From contig NC_090942.1 in the NCBI RefSeq assembly GCF_040807025.1, positions 193,682,247 through 193,746,246 of the forward strand: a stretch of DNA of 64,000 nucleotides, written 5' to 3'. Positions within the stretch are counted from its first letter, which is position 1; each line of letters starts with the position of its first letter. Origin of the DNA: Struthio camelus (Eukaryota > Chordata > Aves > Struthioniformes > Struthionidae). Positions 37,207 to 50,500 of the stretch are shown here, in pieces. The position numbers were made by a program, and so were the translations under genes. The notes beneath the pieces are model-generated. The model saw nothing but the letters and a program-made list of their open reading frames with translations, did not search any database and was not told where the DNA came from.

Positions 37207-37325
37207 TACTGAGCCTGGGAAATATGCTCTAGAGGACCCTGCTTGAGCAGAGAGGTTGGACTAGATGATCTCCAGAGGTCCCTTCCAACCTAAACCACTC
37301 TGTGTGATTCTCTGTGATTCTGTGA
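37207..37325 (+). mobile_element. CR1 LINE 3' end (truncated)
   Basis: The segment matches the conserved avian CR1 3' terminus: GAGCCTGGGAAATATGCTCTAG, then the TGAGCAG...GGTTGGACTAGATGATC block, the AGAGGTCCCTTCCAACC hairpin region, and a degenerate ATTCTGTG tail repeat. It is heavily 5'-truncated, as most CR1 copies are, and encodes nothing. Its tail is more diverged than those of the copies at 55.5 and 62.7 kb, so it is probably older. Confidence 0.92.
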
Positions 37326-40300
37326 GCCAGCTGCTCACTACTGCCCTTATCCACTGCAGATTCTGTATCATTTGTGCTTTATAACCTGTTGCCCTACTGC
37401 TTATTCTCTCCTTTCCTTACCTTCCTTTCTGTTTATTCTTTCAGTGGCCCTGTCTTACCAATCTGAAACTGAAAAGAGGCAAGGTGTCTCTTCCCTGCCC
37501 AAGCTCTCAGAGCGGTCACGCATGCTTAATAATGCTGAATGCTGTTAAATAACATATTCAGTAGTCATCTGATTTAATTAAAAAAAAAAAAGAAGTGGGG
37601 TAGCTTGGATTGGAAAAACAGTGGCACACAAGAAATCTGATAAAGAACCTTGTGTATTGGTGATGGAAGTGTGTTTGGCTTGTTTAGCTGTTTTTATCTG
37701 CCAGATGTTGCCTTCTGAAAAGCTAACATACCCAGTGTATCTTCCAGCAGCTTCCTTGTGCCATCTCATTGAATTTTTTTTTCTTTAACTGCTTAAATAT
37801 TATTAAAATGCATTCAGTTGTTTGGAATAATGAAGACCCCAGGTGTGTGTGAAGCCTCCAGGCAAGGGGGAGTGGGCTGGGATGCTACAAGCAGTAGCAA
37901 AATGGAAATAAAATGGGAAGAGATTTGTTCCTTTGCAGTGAGGTGGAAGGAATGGCAATTTTTGCCTTTGCCTCATCGCTTCAAAGCATGTTTGACTTGG
38001 TGAGGAAGGGGACAACAGCTGCTTGAGCAGGTATGTGGGCTAGCACTTCAGTTGCCTGGGGATGCACAAATGCTGAAAGCTTGCTGCTGCCAAGGAAAGG
38101 AGACCTTGGTGGGCTGGTGGCTGTGAGTTAATAGGTACTTCAGAAAACAGGAGAACTGGGGTGAGGAAGGAGTGTCTGCATCTTTCCCACACATACATGC
38201 ACATTTGAAATTTCAGTTCTTGCTTACAGAGTGAGTATTTTTTAAAAAAAGCAAGTCTAGCAGGACTTGTAAATCGCTGTCAGCCCTTGCCTAACTAGGG
38301 TGCCAGAGCTAAAACTCTGGGGAAGGAAATAGCTTGGTTGAGATGTGGATAAAAATGAAAGCAGCCAGAAGGTCAGACAGTGTGGGTTGGCTGGGAGAAC
38401 TAATAGAAGAATAGAGAAATGTCTCCAAAGTTAAGCGATGGATTTGCATGGAAGGAGACTGCTGGGCAGTCCTCTTTGCCTATGTGTCTCAAGTATAGGT
38501 TACTAGTCAACCCCAGGGAATGCTAGGACATAGATCCCCAGTGCTCAGTGGCTCCTAATTAACATGTAGCTGCCGTGCCTTGAGCTTTTGTTTCCTTCCA
38601 CAGAAATATTTTCCTTTCAAAAAACTCAAACAAATGCAACTGTTAACTGTCTTGGCCAGAAAAAAAGAGAGTAGGAAAAGCAAAGACAAGCCTTGGTCTT
38701 TCAGACTTGTGTGAATGAAATAAGCATTTTAAAGGTGCAGTGCTGGCAAGGGAAAGACGTTTGTGGAATGATCTGGTTGTTGCATTTCTAAGAGCCTTTG
38801 TTAGCTTGCATTTAATTAATACTGTGCAGTGCAGGTGATGAAAATTTGTGTGTATTTCCAAAACAACCCCTTTTGTTCACTTCAGTATTCAATGACATAA
38901 CTTTTTCAGGTCTTTCTTATAAACTTCCTGTTCCTGTTCATTGGTATTATTTAGAGCAAGCTGTATGGCTGATCTTTCTGGGGGGTCGTATCCTACCCAT
39001 AGGATAGCACTGTCTAACCTGAGTAGTGATCCCCTTCTTCCTCCCCACTGCAATAAAAGTTTGTTATAAAAAATTTTACCTCCCACTGGCCTCTGAGTAA
39101 ATTATTAAAGTACCTCCCTCCAGGTGCCTTCCCTCCCTGCAGATGCTTAGTACTTGGAACATCCCTGAACTAAATAAACTACTCAATCTGCTGCAGACTG
39201 TTAATGATTTACATTTCTTGGTAAGAGCTCATGAATTGCATATAGCCCTCCAAAGTTCATTGCATACGTTTGATAGTAAGATACAATTCACGTGTATTAG
39301 AAGAGAAGTACTGGACTCTCAGGTCGTTCTACCTGGATGTCTTCAGTCGGTCTCAAATACCAGAACAGAAGAATGGGAGGAAGACCTGCTTGACACTGCA
39401 GATCATGTGTGGATGTTGGAAGCAAACCAACATTTCTAGTTGTGGGGAAAGCTTGAAGTAACTGGACATACTACCCCAGTCCTTTTGCATAGTAGTAGCT
39501 TTATTCCATAAGCAAAACTGTTTCGCCGCTGCCCCAAGATCTATGTAAGAAGCAATCCTGTCTGACCTGTGAATAGCTGAGCCGGAATTACAAACCTGAT
39601 TTAATTTTTCAGGCAGTGCTGAGCCTGCAAGGCAGCGGAATGTAAAGGACCCTTTCCTTATTTACTGCCTTTCCTCCATCTCAGCTCGTTTTGTTCCCCA
39701 GCAGATGCTGTGAGCTGATTTTATGCTTTAACTATTAGCACCAGGATTTACTTGCCCAATAGGTGGTCTCGAGCTGTCTTCTCTCTTTCTTGTATTAGCG
39801 TTTAGAGTCTGGTGTCCGTGGCCAAGGTCAGTGCAAGGTGTAGCCTGCTTCAATTATCTGCTGCCATCCTCTGGTTTCACCTGCCCTAGAATAGCCCAAA
39901 ATCATAAACAGAAAGCCTCTGTGTGTATGGTCTATACCTGTGCTGACTATTAGCCTGCTGGAAGGCTACATCTATCTCCTGTGAGGTAGCGTGGCTGCAC
40001 ACCTGCTGGAACGAGCGGTGCTTGTTTGCAAATAACCCCCCTGCACGTAACTGCGGCTGCTGGGAACACCAGTTCTTAACTCCCAGGATCTGTGACATAT
40101 GTTTGTCTTGAATAACTCCCAGTTACCCTTTCCTAAAAAGAAATCATACAAATCATCCTTTTGTTCATAGCAGAATAGCTTAGTCAGTCCAAGTCTTCAC
40201 TATTCTTTAAACAGGATTGCCTAATTTGTTGAAAAAGGTAACAGGCATGACATCATCCTAACGTATGAATGGCTCGTACAGTGTTCACAGAGCAGCATAC

Positions 40301-41433
40301 AGTCCTTCCAGCGGTGTTGCATAGTGAATGATGTGCTCTTCATGCCTGCGCGTTTGCATTGTGCTGCTTTTTCAGGGCAGCTTTGTGGTACAGGTTATAC
40401 AATAGTTTGCATCTATTATAATCTATGGATTTGTCAGCTCTCAGTGTCTTTATATGAGTTCAAGAATGTTTGTTTATCTGAATTTGGATGAGTGCACTAT
40501 AGGGTACAGTGTATACTTTCAGGTAAGGAACCCTGTCTTTATTCAGAATGGGCAAAGCTGATCAGGTACGGTTGCTCAGGAGTTAAATCGTAAATTATGT
40601 CGAAATTCATTGGTTTGAAGTGCTCTGTCTCAAATCCCTAATTCCTGTGAATATAAACGTTAAAGCCTTTGTTGGGATCACCGTGCCTGATGGCATGATG
40701 TAGTAAGAACTTACTACTTTTGAACTTTGGGCTGTTGCCCTTTGCGTTAGCTTGGAAAAAAAATTAAATGTGAGGCGATTGCAAAACAAAAAACAAATCC
40801 TTTCTTTAGAGCTGATTTTATCTCAAGACCTCAAATCTACTCCTTTCAAGATAGGAGTGATACTTCCCCAATGAGTGGCAACAGTAAAGATCTGGAGAAT
40901 GCAAGCCTAAACCACGTCTGGATAGGAACTGCAGGACTCTTGTAACCCTCTAGAGAAAAATAAGTCAGTAAAGTAAACTAGTAACAAGGTGCAGAATGTC
41001 AATAGAGAGGCTTTGATAATGCTTAATGGGTTTACCATGAATGGGGAATTGTCCCTCATTGCAAAGCAGAAATTGTGTGTAAGGTAACAATTAGCTAAAT
41101 GAAGTGGAGCTGCTATAGCTTTTACTGTTTTGGTAGATGCATAACAGTCCCTTGAGCATTGGCCTCCTGTCAGTGCAGAGCTCCACCGGAAGTCTTTACA
41201 AAGCTGCGCCATTAATGTATTGCTCCGTTCCACATACTTAAATAATGTACTTTTCCATACCTGGGAAATGAGCTGGTGTTACATCCTGTACTTGCCAATG
41301 TGGTAGACTTGGTTTTCCTGTATTATCTTTGTAAAGGGGTGGTATGATGTATACTGCCAAGGTTTTCCCTGGCACATAATTGCCTTTGCCTATTGCCCTC
41401 TTTTATCCTTTTCTTTTCCATCTCCTTTGCTAG

Positions 41434-41590
41434 GAACATGTGGTTCGAGGATTGCCCCTAGGATCTGTAGCTAGTGAATCCTCTGCTGTTCCACTCACCC
41501 TACTAATGCAATCTGGGCCACTCATCAGTCCCAAATTAGCAGATAAGCTGGTTGGGTCTGGACAGATGAGAAGAACTGCAGGGGAATGTG
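41434..41590 (+). other. exon-like segment inside WDFY2 intron 1
   Basis: A 157-base block is preceded by a long pyrimidine tract ending TTTGCTAG and followed by a near-consensus donor TG|GTAAGT. The frame starting at its first base is open across the whole block (52 codons, about EHVVRGLPLGSV onward), but the product matches nothing I know. If spliced between WDFY2 exons 1 and 2 (phase 2), it would read AGG AAC ATG TGG TTC GAG GAT TGC CCC TAG and stop after nine codons, so it would act as a poison exon. It could equally be an exon of a nested noncoding transcript or a chance match. Confidence 0.35.
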
Positions 41591-42218
41591 GTAAGTGGAT
41601 GGTAGAGTATTGCAGAGAGAATCTAATGTTGAAAAATATAAAATTTTCTTCCTTGCGTATTTTGTAAGATTCTAAATTATATCAATTTGCATTTAAAAAA
41701 CCACACATGTACAGCTGTTATCAATTAAGCAAACAGTGCTGGGATACATTAGGGGAGAAGATGGATAAGGAAAACAGTTATAAAGCTTTTATAATTCAGC
41801 AGGTTTGTCTGTCTGTGGATTGCTGTATTCAGTACAAAATATACCAGTTCAGACAGCATATTGGATAATGAGAGGGATCTGGAGACAGGTAAGGAGAGCG
41901 GGACACAAGAATAGCTTTCTCAAGAGATCAGAAAGACTGAGTACATTAAAGAGGAAGCATGTATGAAGTGATGGAAGTATGTACAGCAAATAACCAATGA
42001 GGACAGTAGAGGGAACAGAAACTACCAGTCTTGTAACACAGTAACAAGAGGATGTTCAGGGAAATTAGCAGTTGACTAACTTCAAGAAAATATAAGAAAA
42101 TTAGCGCAATATGAAGTTGGATGCTGAAGGATGGGAAAGCTGTAACATGCCTATATGAAGGTGATGGCTGGATGTGAAGGCGCATTGGATGCTCAAGGTG
42201 GATAACAAGTCAGAACTC

Positions 42219-42240
42219 TTTTTTTTTTTTTTTTTTTTTT
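42219..42240. repeat. T22 homopolymer
   Basis: A run of 22 T residues. It could be the poly(A) of a minus-strand retroposed insert, but the adjacent sequence on the right shows no polyadenylation signal close to it and no recognisable repeat family. Confidence 0.85.
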
Positions 42241-45220
42241 CATAGTAAAACCTAAAGTTTAGGATGGCATGTTTAGCCTTGCAGTACAGGTTTAAAAACA
42301 GTTTCTGTTCAGGTGTGTTGATTTCCACCCCACACCCCCACTCCTAGGGAACTGCAGGGGTGACCAGCAGCCTGTCTGCTAAGCCCTTGAATGTCAGATC
42401 ACCCCTAAATTGCACATTCTGAATTTTGGGCTTTGCTTGCACCTCACAAGGCACCCTTCAATGTGCATGACGAGAAGAAGCCCAAGAACCCTGGCGTGGC
42501 AGGCTTGTTCCTTTGCAGCTGAAGAACAAACCTTTTGGGGTTGGGCTGGGTTTTTGCTTTGCCCTGCTTTCTGTCTGTCTTTTTTTGAGAAGTGCTGGCA
42601 CTAAAGCTGCTGGGCTTGCTTCTCTCCTTCCCGGAAGGAGAGACTGTGACTCCCCAGCCAAAGTTATCCTGCTTAACCAGGGCAACAAAGCAGCTTCTTG
42701 CCTCCTGTAGCAGTGCAAGTGGTTAGGAGTAGGGTGTGTGCAAGGACAGTGAAAATAACTCTGAGTCAGGCTGCCTTGAGAGAGAAATGGTAATGAGCAG
42801 AAAAGCTGAAGGAACTTTTTTTCATCTGTGAATCATTGCTGAAATTCAATGGCAAACTGGAGGAACTGGAAATGGCACTCTTCTGCAGAAAGACCTTGAT
42901 GCCCCTAAAGAGAACATTTCCAGAGGCACCTTGGTGTGGCACGAGCAGGCAAATACATTCCAGGTAGATGTGTCTTTGGAAAAACAGTGCCATGATTGTT
43001 CACCAGTATTTTAAAAACAAAAGCCCAACTATTCTTGCAAAGGATGTTTCAAAAAGCCTTCCACATCCACAGCCTCATGTGACCAGCTGATTGTCCTGTC
43101 TGTTGGCAAAGGAGCTTACCTGTACAATACAAGGTATGAGGGTTTTCTTGTATGGAGAGCAAAACCAGAAAAATAACTAGTTAAGCTGTCAGTTCGTTTA
43201 GTAATAGAGATACACATGTAAATTGGAAGGTAACAGCTTTATTTGGAACTGTGTGAATGTTTGGGCTGAAAAGCCGTTTGTTTGCAAAGGTGCTCATTTG
43301 CATCAGAATCTTATTGATGCTCTTCTCAAAGTCAAAGAAATTCATGGAAACAAGCTCCATCATACTGGCATTTGGTTTTCGTTGTAAATTCATGCTAGAA
43401 GCTTTAAATTAGTGTTTGGGATCAAATATAAATATTTTCCTGTAAATTAACCCGTATATTAATGCAACTTTTCAGAAATGTAATACTTGTAGTGTATATA
43501 TTGAAAATGTGTATGCCCCACTTTCAGTACATAACAATGATTTCATGCTTTTGAATCTATGTATGCTACATAATTAATTCATTTTTATGTAGAGTGAAGA
43601 TGCATAAATGATGAATTTTAAAATGGTCACTAACTTAGTTGGTAGCCTGTAGCAGCTCTGGAAAAAACGTTTGTTGTTCCACAGGACAGGTTTTTCTACA
43701 AGACATCTTGGAAACAGGCTGATGACCTGGTCGCTACTTTTCTTAGCCTTTTACTGCCTTGGTGATTTAGAGGGGAGCAGGAGGGTTACTTTCTTGCAAG
43801 TGACTGATCTGTTAGATATTTTTAGCATGGTTCCATTGAGTCATTCATTGCATAGCAAGCTTGCATTTTAATCTAATGAGGATCTTTCTAATAACTTCCA
43901 TTACTTAAACATTTGAATGTGGGAAGCAGGTGAAAATAATTGGATTGAAATAATTAAATTATCCAATGAGATTACCTTCAAAAGGTGGTGTGCTTCCTGA
44001 ATGCGAACAGGAATCGATCAGTATTGGAAACCTTGAAACAGTGTTTGGTCTGGAAGGAGAGCATTTGGTGGGGTGCAGGTGATGGGGATCTGTGGAAAAG
44101 AGGGAGGGATGAAAATCATTTTGTTATGCCGTAAGGAAGGCTGACGGACAGATCTTAGTGAGGAAATTAATTCTGAAACTTTGCTTGAAAAGAAGCATAT
44201 ATGGTATGATATAACACCATTAATAGCTTCAAAGCTGTAGGTTGATGCTGAGAACTTCAATTACCTGCATTTGCAGGTAAAATTAGGTTCCCTACAGCAT
44301 TTATGCAGGAATATGGTATAATTGCTGCACTGCTTCAAGTGATATATAGTTAGCAGTGCTTTTCTGGAGCTGCTGAAGACCTGAGGCAGCTCAGCCTTCT
44401 GAACCTTGTGCTAGTACCCTCAGGGTAACACGTATTTTCTCTGCTTGTGACTTCTGGTTCATTTTTGCTGTCTGTTTACTTGTCCAAAGTCTCTGCAGAG
44501 GAAACTGGCCAGAATCGGATGTTGGTCCTGCGCCTGAATAGCGGAACATACACTGCTTCCAGGCATATGTGCTTGGGTGACTGGAAAAGTCACTGACCTA
44601 TATTGCTCATTGTCCAGAAAGCTAAAAAAAAAATAATGGGTGGAAGCTGTTTCACAGCTGAGTAGAATAATTGTCTTGTTGTTCTCATTTTCTGGGTAAT
44701 AAAAATCAATTTCTCCTAAGATTGTTTCCTATGAATCTTGGTGTTGTAGTCACTTCTCCCAAAATACCAGAAGTATTTCTATTTAAAGCAAAACTGGAAG
44801 GCTAAATAGAGACGTCTCTCTTTCTCTTAGTTTCAGTACCACCGATGAGTGCAGCGATTTTTCCCTGATAAGTGCATGAAACTTGATATAACTCTATATA
44901 ATCTAACAGAGCTTCACTAGTTCCCCTATTATGCAATCTGCATTTGCTTTAGTTTACAGCAGCATAAATTAAATGGGGAAATATCTTATAAAGCAAGGCA
45001 TGAATTAGAATATTGTATAAGCTGAGTGTGAACATGTAGCTGTTTTCTGAAAGCAGCTTGAATATGCCAAAAAACAACAAAGACAAAATAGTGTGAAATT
45101 TTTCCATCTTTCAGTACACCTGCCTGCTTGCTTGGCATACTATTATGTGCAAGGTTTTCCTGAAGGCAGATGATGGATGTACAGTACTTTAAGCCTGTAG
45201 TTTCTTTCCTAGTGCACAGT

Positions 45221-45372
45221 CTAATACCTTATAGTTGCTGCAGAACCTTCTATCAGAATGGTGTAATAGTCTCCATGTGGATTAGCATAAAGTGGTTCTG
45301 AGAAGTGCAGTTATGTACTTATGGACGTTTTGGGGGGCGGGTTTATTTAGTTTTGGGTTTTTGACGTAGGAT
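45221..45372 (+). repeat. direct repeat copy 1
   Basis: Bases 45221-45320 match 46578-46677 at a constant offset of 1357 bases with about four mismatches in 100. After a divergent insertion in the second copy, the match resumes through GGACGTTT and GTTTTGGGTTTTTGACGTAGGAT (ending 45372). Shortly after, copy 1 duplicates part of its own end (GAGTTTTTGACATAGGA). Confidence 0.9.
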
Positions 45373-46577
45373 TTGAGTTTTTGACATAGGAAGCATTGCG
45401 CTTCCTTCCAAGGCTTTTCCACGCTTTTGCTCCCAAGCAGAAATGAAGTAGCGAAGTACTCCACAAGATCATTAACCTCTGACCTTAGTCTGCATAACTC
45501 TTTAGTAGTTCGTTTTCTGTCTTCTCTGAAGATGTTGGCTCAAAATGAGATTATTCATGATGAAAATTGTATATAAAATACATACTTCAATCTTTGCAGG
45601 ATTCAGAGTCTTGCTGGAGCTCCATGTCATGAAATGATACTGTGCAACTCTGAGAGCTGATGCTGAGTGTCAGGAGGCAAGAGACGCTCAGATGCAGGAT
45701 TATGAGGGAGGGCAAAGACTGAATATGGACTATTTAGACTGAATGAGGAGAATCATCAAAGGTGACAGAAAACAGATTCTTTGTCACCAGCTGATGGTCA
45801 AAAAAGTCCGTAATTGAACACCCTTGTGTGTTCCTCCACTCCTCTTTCAACCAGACTATAAAGTCACTCGGAGGTCCCTGTTGTGCATTAGATGGGTGCT
45901 TGCTCACCATCACAGAGCTTGTTTTTGTGGTGAGCCACACCTAAAACCTTCTCAGCTAGTCCAGGAGTGGCTGAGAGCAAGATACTGGGGGTTTGTGTCA
46001 GAGGGTGGGTTTATGTCACTAGGGTTTTATGTCACTAGGGCTATGCACAGCAGTTGCTTGGTTTAGCTTCCTGGCAGCACTTGGGGCTCTCTGGTGCATC
46101 TGAGCTTTGTGCACAAGGGTTGTTGTGCTGGTGGCGGTCAGACTTTGGATGCAGGCCATGAGGCATATGGAGCAAAGAGTACAACTACAACTGCTCAGAA
46201 GGCTTTTATTTTAGGAAGCCTGATGCTTGAGTTACAGACTAACTTTACAATGAAGATATCGTCTCTCCTAGAAGTTTGTTTATGTAACTGGCTCTAAGCA
46301 TTAACCTTTCTCTAAAACACACCTGAAATAAAAGAGGTTTTTCAAAACTTGTATCTTTTTCCCACTTGCTGTCCCCCTCTCATGAACTAATTTGTTATAT
46401 TTCATTTAAGAAACTGAACCTGACCTTTTTTCATATGAGAGACCCTAAAATAGTTCCATAACACTGAATAGCTGTACACCATCTCAGAGTCTTTAGTTAG
46501 AGTCATTAGTAATTGAGTTTAAATTGCACATGTGTTCAACAAAACCGGTGAAAACAATGTAGGACTTGGAATGTACC

Positions 46578-46755
46578 CTAATACATTATAGTTGCTGCAG
46601 AAGCCTCTATCAGAATGGTGTAATAGTCTCCATGTGGATTAGCATAAGGTGGTTCTGAGAAGTGCAGTTATGTACTTCCCTGGGTCTTTTTGGGGGAAGC
46701 ATGTTGGACGTTTGGGGGGACAGGGTGGTTTAGTTTTGGGTTTTTGACGTAGGAT
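46578..46755 (+). repeat. direct repeat copy 2
   Basis: Second copy of the element at 45221, in the same orientation. It carries about 25 extra bases near 46678-46703 that are absent from copy 1. The two could be a local segmental duplication, or the terminal repeats of a small non-autonomous LTR element of about 1.5 kb. No primer-binding site or clear target-site duplication is seen. Confidence 0.9.
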
Positions 46756-47484
46756 GACAGCCTGCTAGAGAAGCTCCTCTTGGTGCCTGAGGTTTTGACA
46801 CTCTACTATTAAATTTTTTTTTGTTTCCCCTGAAACACAGGCTAGTTTGGAGATCAGCTCTGCTTTTTGTCTTTTGTTTTCATATCTGTCCTTGCAAAAT
46901 TTATCATGGAAACGAAACTCTCCATCGTGGGTTGCATAACGCTGGCGTTGGTTCACAAGCAGCCATTAAACATGAAAGGCCTTTTATTCTTTCAGAACCC
47001 CAGTAGCAGCTCTTATCGTTAATTGGCAGGAGCCAGAATCTCTTCACATCTCTTGCCTGTAAAAGTCCCTGCAGAAGTTGAGCAAGCTTATAATACTGTA
47101 GTATCTTCAGTGCAGTTAAATATTTTTCTTCATCCTACTTCTAATGACAATGTCCCTCTGTCAAAGACAGTAAAACTGTCAGTGCTCTGGTTGGATTTTA
47201 AATAGTACTGTTGTCATGTTTATCTAATGATAGCAGATAAAGCTTTTGCTGTTTCCAGCAGAGATGCTCAGTTTTCAGAGAAACATGCCTTTTGAATGCC
47301 TCTGAATTACCTGTTAATGGATATTTAGGAGCAAGTGGGTTTTTAAATGTCTTTTAAGAAAAAGAGAAATTTAATGTATTGATGGTGGGACATATATGCC
47401 AATATCCCATTAGGTATGCAGAAAACCTTGCGGATAAACACTACCCCTGGATACACTATTATCCTAAACTACCTGTCTGTGTAG

Positions 47485-47566
47485 TGCCTGTTAAATAGCT
47501 AGATATGAATTTTAAAATAATTCTACTGCCTGTTAAATAGCTAGATATGAGTTTTAAAATAATTCT
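47485..47566 (+). repeat. 42-bp tandem duplication
   Basis: The unit TGCCTGTTAAATAGCTAGAT... occurs at 47485 and again at 47527, almost identical apart from one A/G change. The high identity suggests a recent slippage event. Confidence 0.9.
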
Positions 47567-50500
47567 GGTATAGTCAAGCGTCTTCCTTTTCCTGTTTGGA
47601 AACTGTTCTTTGACTGTTAAATGAGCCCTGTGGTTAGGATAGCTGGCATAAGGGTTTTTTTTTTTTTTGGTCAACCGTGTGATGTTGTTTGCACTGAAGA
47701 CTTACCTTCCTTTTCCAAGGAGCAAAGATACTAGTGGAGGCTAGGGAGGTGGATCTCTAGATGAACTTGTTAAGACTTTAAAAATTGACAGATCAAAATT
47801 CTTTTTACCATGCACTACAAGTGGAAATATAACCCATTTCATACCTCGTACTAGGTTTGATGCTTACTTCTTTTTTCTCAGCCCCTCCTTAAAACAGGAG
47901 ATCAAAACCACAATGAATTAATAATTTTCTTACTATGTTCCTCCGACAGTGTGTTGACACTTTTGGGTATGGAGCGAAGTTATTGCTCCTTCTGCCTTCT
48001 CATTTTATTTCTCCATCCTTCAAGTTGGAATTCTCCACCAAATTCACTGGATGCACTGGCCCCGCATGGCTTTTGCAATCGAAGGAAGTGACATTATCTG
48101 TAGGATTTTTTTTTTTTTTAAATCTTGCAGCAACCCAAAGATATAGGAATCTAACTTCGGTGTGGTGAGTGGCTGAAAACAAACTGTGGCAGTTTTTAAA
48201 ACTTCTGAATGGTATTGAGGAAAAAGCTTTCTAAACAAATGGTGAAGGAACAGGAACTTCTTGTCCTCTTATCGATTAAACATACATCAAAACGAGCAAA
48301 AACTTAGAGTAGGCTAGGAATAAGTAGGAGGCTGGCATAGATTTTATATGTACAGTTGCAGAACACTTCAAACACTAAAACTTAAGGAGAAAAGTGACAG
48401 GTACAGGATGGACAGAAACTGACCATTTCTTATACAGCTATTTTAAAATTATTATTCATGAGTTGAATATTCTTGGTATAATAGGTAGGATAAGATTTGA
48501 GATTTTCCAGCTTGAAGCATCAGCTTAAGTCTTGCTTCCACAGGTGACTGCCAAGTGATGAAAGGTAGGAAAAGTGAAAGTATCAGTGACCAGGCTGACA
48601 ACATCAGATTGTTCAGATATTTAAGGCAAAAATAGTGTTACTTTTTTCTCTTTATAAATACAATTCTTAAGGGTAAGTTCTGCTTTCTACTGCAGTGCCT
48701 CACACAGTGCTTCTGTAGCACAGACCTGAGTGTCTTTTACTGTCTTTTTATGGGTAAAATCTCTATTTAAATATGAGAACTTATCTATCTTGAAGGACAT
48801 CTCCAGTGGTTGCAGTAAAGCTTCCTCTCAACCTTCAACGAGTTGTTTTGCTGGAGGTTTATTTTGTGAAGGGTTCTCTGAAATTGCCAGCCCATGTTTC
48901 TTTCAACAGCCGATATTTCCATTTGTACCCAGTTTCTTAATTTATGCAGTTTTGACTGTTGAATAAAATACTAATGCATTTTTCTCCACATGGCTTATTT
49001 ACTAAGAGACTATATTGGGAGGCAGCTAAAAATAGACCTTCTAGAGGCTAGTATCACTGCAGCGTGTTATATTCTTCAGGTGCGTTTTGTCTCCCATTTA
49101 TTTGAGATCATCACCCGAGGATGCTTGACAAGAGGTTTTTGGGGTTTCTTTAGTGTGTGTATATGTATGTGTATAAGAAAGTGTATTTGTTACCATTCAA
49201 AATGAAGCAATTTTGGGGCCCTCCCATTATTTGTCTGTCGGAAAGCTGGAATGGGATCAAACAGTAAACACACTGCAGAAATCTCCTTGAAGTTAACTTA
49301 GAATTTGTCTGGTTGGTGGCTATTATGGGGATGGGACTGAAACTCCCATGTTGCAGCTATCCTCTTTGGTTTGTGGGTATTTGGCTCAGCAAGATCAGTA
49401 TTTTTTTGTAAAGAACTGAACATAGTTGACGATAGGAAATGTTGCAAATACATCTGCTGTTTACCGACAGAATTGTATGATGTCCCCATGTCTCACCAAA
49501 ACCCCAAATATTTCTGTGTATTTCATGATAACACGTGTCCCTTGGATAAAGAAGGCAACAGATTAATTAAACTTAATTAAGTATTAATGAACATGATCAT
49601 AGTAATGATTCAGATAATCTGAAATTTTAAAAAGGGTCTGAAATTTTAAAAACTGTCTTCTATATGGTCTAAGGTATAAAAGATGATGAATATGTTAAAA
49701 TGCTATTTAAAACAGGTTCCTGAAGCCCAAGGATACTTAAAAAATACTATAGTAAATTCTGTGTGATGAGGGTGACCTTTGTTTGATTGTATAGCTGGCA
49801 GCTAGTATATGTCTGGGGCATGAAGGCAATACTGTGTTATACAAGTACATCTGAGTGAACTGAAATTTTTAAACATTTCTGGAGAGAGGAATGAAGAAGG
49901 AAATCATTCCAAAAAAGGAGAGGGGATCTGTTTTAGAAAACTGATACATCAGATTTACTTACTCACACAGCATATTTAGACCCAGTGTTTATATTGATAT
50001 CCTGGAGAACTAGAGTCTAGTGGATATCTCCATCTAATGGTGGTATTGGATCTCCCTAAGGCAAAGGTCACAGTATTGCAACATGCAAGCATCCATAGAC
50101 AGTGCTTAGACGTCTTAGGTATGTCTGTATTGCATGCAGCATAATTTTTCCCTTAACTTCACGTAAAGCACCAAGAATAAAAGACAGGAATCCTGCCTAT
50201 GGTTCAGTTGCAGGGCTCAACCCCACAGCTCAGAGTGGCACCCATTTTTCCAGCAGCAAGACAGCAGGAGCCTCAGGCTGGAACAAGGCCTGAGCAGAGA
50301 ATTTTGCCGCATGCACACCAGCATTGTGCAGATTCATATTTCTTGGCACGCTGCAGGCTAAATGCGCAAAGTAGGATTTCTACAGGCAAAATATCTTAAT
50401 CATCAGAAAGAAGATACCATGTTATGTATAACTGATTGAATCGGTTTCTGTAGATGACAATTAAGTGCAGGGCTGCCGTGCTGAGGTGTATGTGCTGCTG

